The notes under the pieces were generated by a model. It was not told the origin of the DNA. It did not search any database and was given only the letters and a program-made list of their open reading frames with translations. 6,724 nucleotides of DNA, from NCBI GenBank assembly GCA_021800645.1, contig JAJYYT010000114.1, positions 1 through 6,724 on the forward strand, given 5' to 3'. The translations under genes were made by a program, and so were the position numbers. Source of the DNA: Actinomycetes bacterium. GTDB taxonomy: Bacteria > Actinomycetota > Acidimicrobiia > Acidimicrobiales > RAAP-2. Positions 6,033-6,724 of this stretch are shown in pieces; the first letter of the stretch is position 1, and each line of letters starts with the position of its first letter.

Positions 6033-6724
6033 CTAGCCCGTCCGCCGGAACCCGCTCACCGCGAGCGCGAGGAAGGCGACCGCCAGCGCGGCGACGATGC
6101 CGAGCTCGGCGCCCATCGGAAGGGTGGTGCCGAAGAGGCTGACGCCGACCGGGAAGCGTGCCGCCGCTTGCGGTGTGAGATGCTGGGCCGCCTGCACGAT
6201 GTGGCGGACCGGGTCGACGGCGTAGGTGAGGGGATTGAGGCGGGTGATGACCCCGAGCCACGTGGGCAGGCCTGCGAGCGGGAAGAGGGCTCCCGACAGG
6301 AACAGCATCGGGAACAGCATCAGCTGCATGACCACCGCGAAGCCCTCCATGCTCTGGATGCGGCTCGCCACCGATATCCCGAACGCCGTGAGCGTGAGCG
6401 CCATGAGCAGCTCGCAGCCGATCACCTCGAACACCACCGCGACGGTGAGGTGCACGCCCACGAGCGGAGCGAGGAGCAGCATGATGGTGCCCTGGGTCGA
6501 AGCGATGGTGGCGCCTCCCAGGCACTTCCCCACGACCAGTGCGGCGCGGCTCACCGGCGCGACCAGCATCTCCCGGAGGAACCCGAACTCGCGGTCCCAC
6601 ACGATGGAGATCGCCGAGCCGATGGCCGTCGTGCTCACGGTCATCGCGACGACGCCGGGGAGCACGAACTTCGTGAAGCCGAACCCGTGGATGGTCGGCG
6701 TGAGCGTGCTCATCCCGTAACCGA
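6033..6724 (-). CDS. ABC-2 type (DrrB-like) transporter permease, C-terminal part
   Basis: Membrane subunit of an ABC exporter of the daunorubicin-resistance (DrrB) type; such proteins pair with a DrrA-like ATPase to export drugs, lipids or polyketides. From the ATG at 6713 there are 226 residues, but the frame stays open to the window edge (codons for Gly-Tyr-Gly precede that Met), and DrrB-like permeases usually run ~250-280 residues with a first membrane helix before this point. I therefore treat the gene as cut by the window end. Seen: FVLPGVVAMTV helix; the cytoplasmic loop WDREFGFLREMLVAPVSRAA, a hallmark of the family that contacts the ATPase; hydrophobic segments at roughly 15-38, 60-82, 85-112, 120-142 and 198-221; and LNPLTYAVDPVRH, typical of the last extracellular loop. 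The ATPase gene is normally just upstream, so it should lie beyond the right edge. Convergent with the HAD-GH65 gene. The transported substrate is unknown. Confidence 0.9.
   Translation of the reverse strand, partial: GYGMSTLTPTIHGFGFTKFVLPGVVAMTVSTTAIGSAISIVWDREFGFLREMLVAPVSRAALVVGKCLGGATIASTQGTIMLLLAPLVGVHLTVAVVFEVIGCELLMALTLTAFGISVASRIQSMEGFAVVMQLMLFPMLFLSGALFPLAGLPTWLGVITRLNPLTYAVDPVRHIVQAAQHLTPQAAARFPVGVSLFGTTLPMGAELGIVAALAVAFLALAVSGFRRTG

Noticed and set aside
2638..6036. Plus-strand open frame of 1132 codons overlapping the HAD-GH65 gene
   Set aside because: Its translation is dominated by Arg, Pro, Ala and Gly with no domain motifs; it is a GC-rich shadow of the real frame, which carries complete HAD and GH65 motifs.
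5755..6600. Minus-strand open frame of 281 codons across the HAD-GH65/permease junction
   Set aside because: Runs antisense to the GH65 C-terminus and out of frame with the permease, whose frame has clear membrane segments and DrrB motifs.

Overview
This 6.7 kb window is uniformly GC-rich, roughly 70% by eye, with a strong G/C preference at third codon positions. It is densely coding and holds no tRNA, rRNA, insertion sequence or CRISPR array that I can see. The gene types point to a high-GC actinobacterium: an actinobacterial-style HAD/GH65 fusion, a DrrB-like ABC-2 permease and a small helical protein of a kind I associate with actinobacteria. An early-branching class such as Acidimicrobiia is possible, but that is an inference from protein flavour and not a proven placement.

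Layout: (1) positions 1-1686, plus strand, carry the C-terminal two thirds of phosphoenolpyruvate synthase (ppsA), cut by the window edge. (2) 1784-2068, plus strand, is a small helical protein of unknown function. (3) 2136-2717, minus strand, is an SRPBCC-type (START/polyketide-cyclase fold) protein, convergent with the small gene and divergent from the next. (4) 2804-5998 plus its stop to 6001, plus strand, is a 1065-residue fusion of a beta-phosphoglucomutase-like HAD domain with a glycoside hydrolase family 65 disaccharide phosphorylase. (5) 6033-6724, minus strand, is the C-terminal part of an ABC-2 type (DrrB-like) permease, cut by the right edge. Both convergent gene pairs have a GC-rich imperfect hairpin between their stops. 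The 86 bp between the divergent SRPBCC and HAD-GH65 genes must hold both promoters, and each gene has a good Shine-Dalgarno site there.

How it fits together: the fusion is the centre of interest. GH65 phosphorylases split an alpha-linked glucose disaccharide (trehalose, kojibiose, maltose or similar) with phosphate and release beta-glucose 1-phosphate. Beta-phosphoglucomutase turns that into glucose 6-phosphate, so one polypeptide would feed a disaccharide into glycolysis without using ATP for that glucosyl unit. PpsA works on the opposite branch, making PEP from pyruvate for gluconeogenesis. Their closeness may reflect a shared role in carbon storage and recovery, but they are not in one operon here. 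The SRPBCC protein, the small protein and the permease have no demonstrable link to that pathway. I see no wholly new system in this window; the best leads are the fusion enzyme and its uncertain substrate, and the unnamed small protein.
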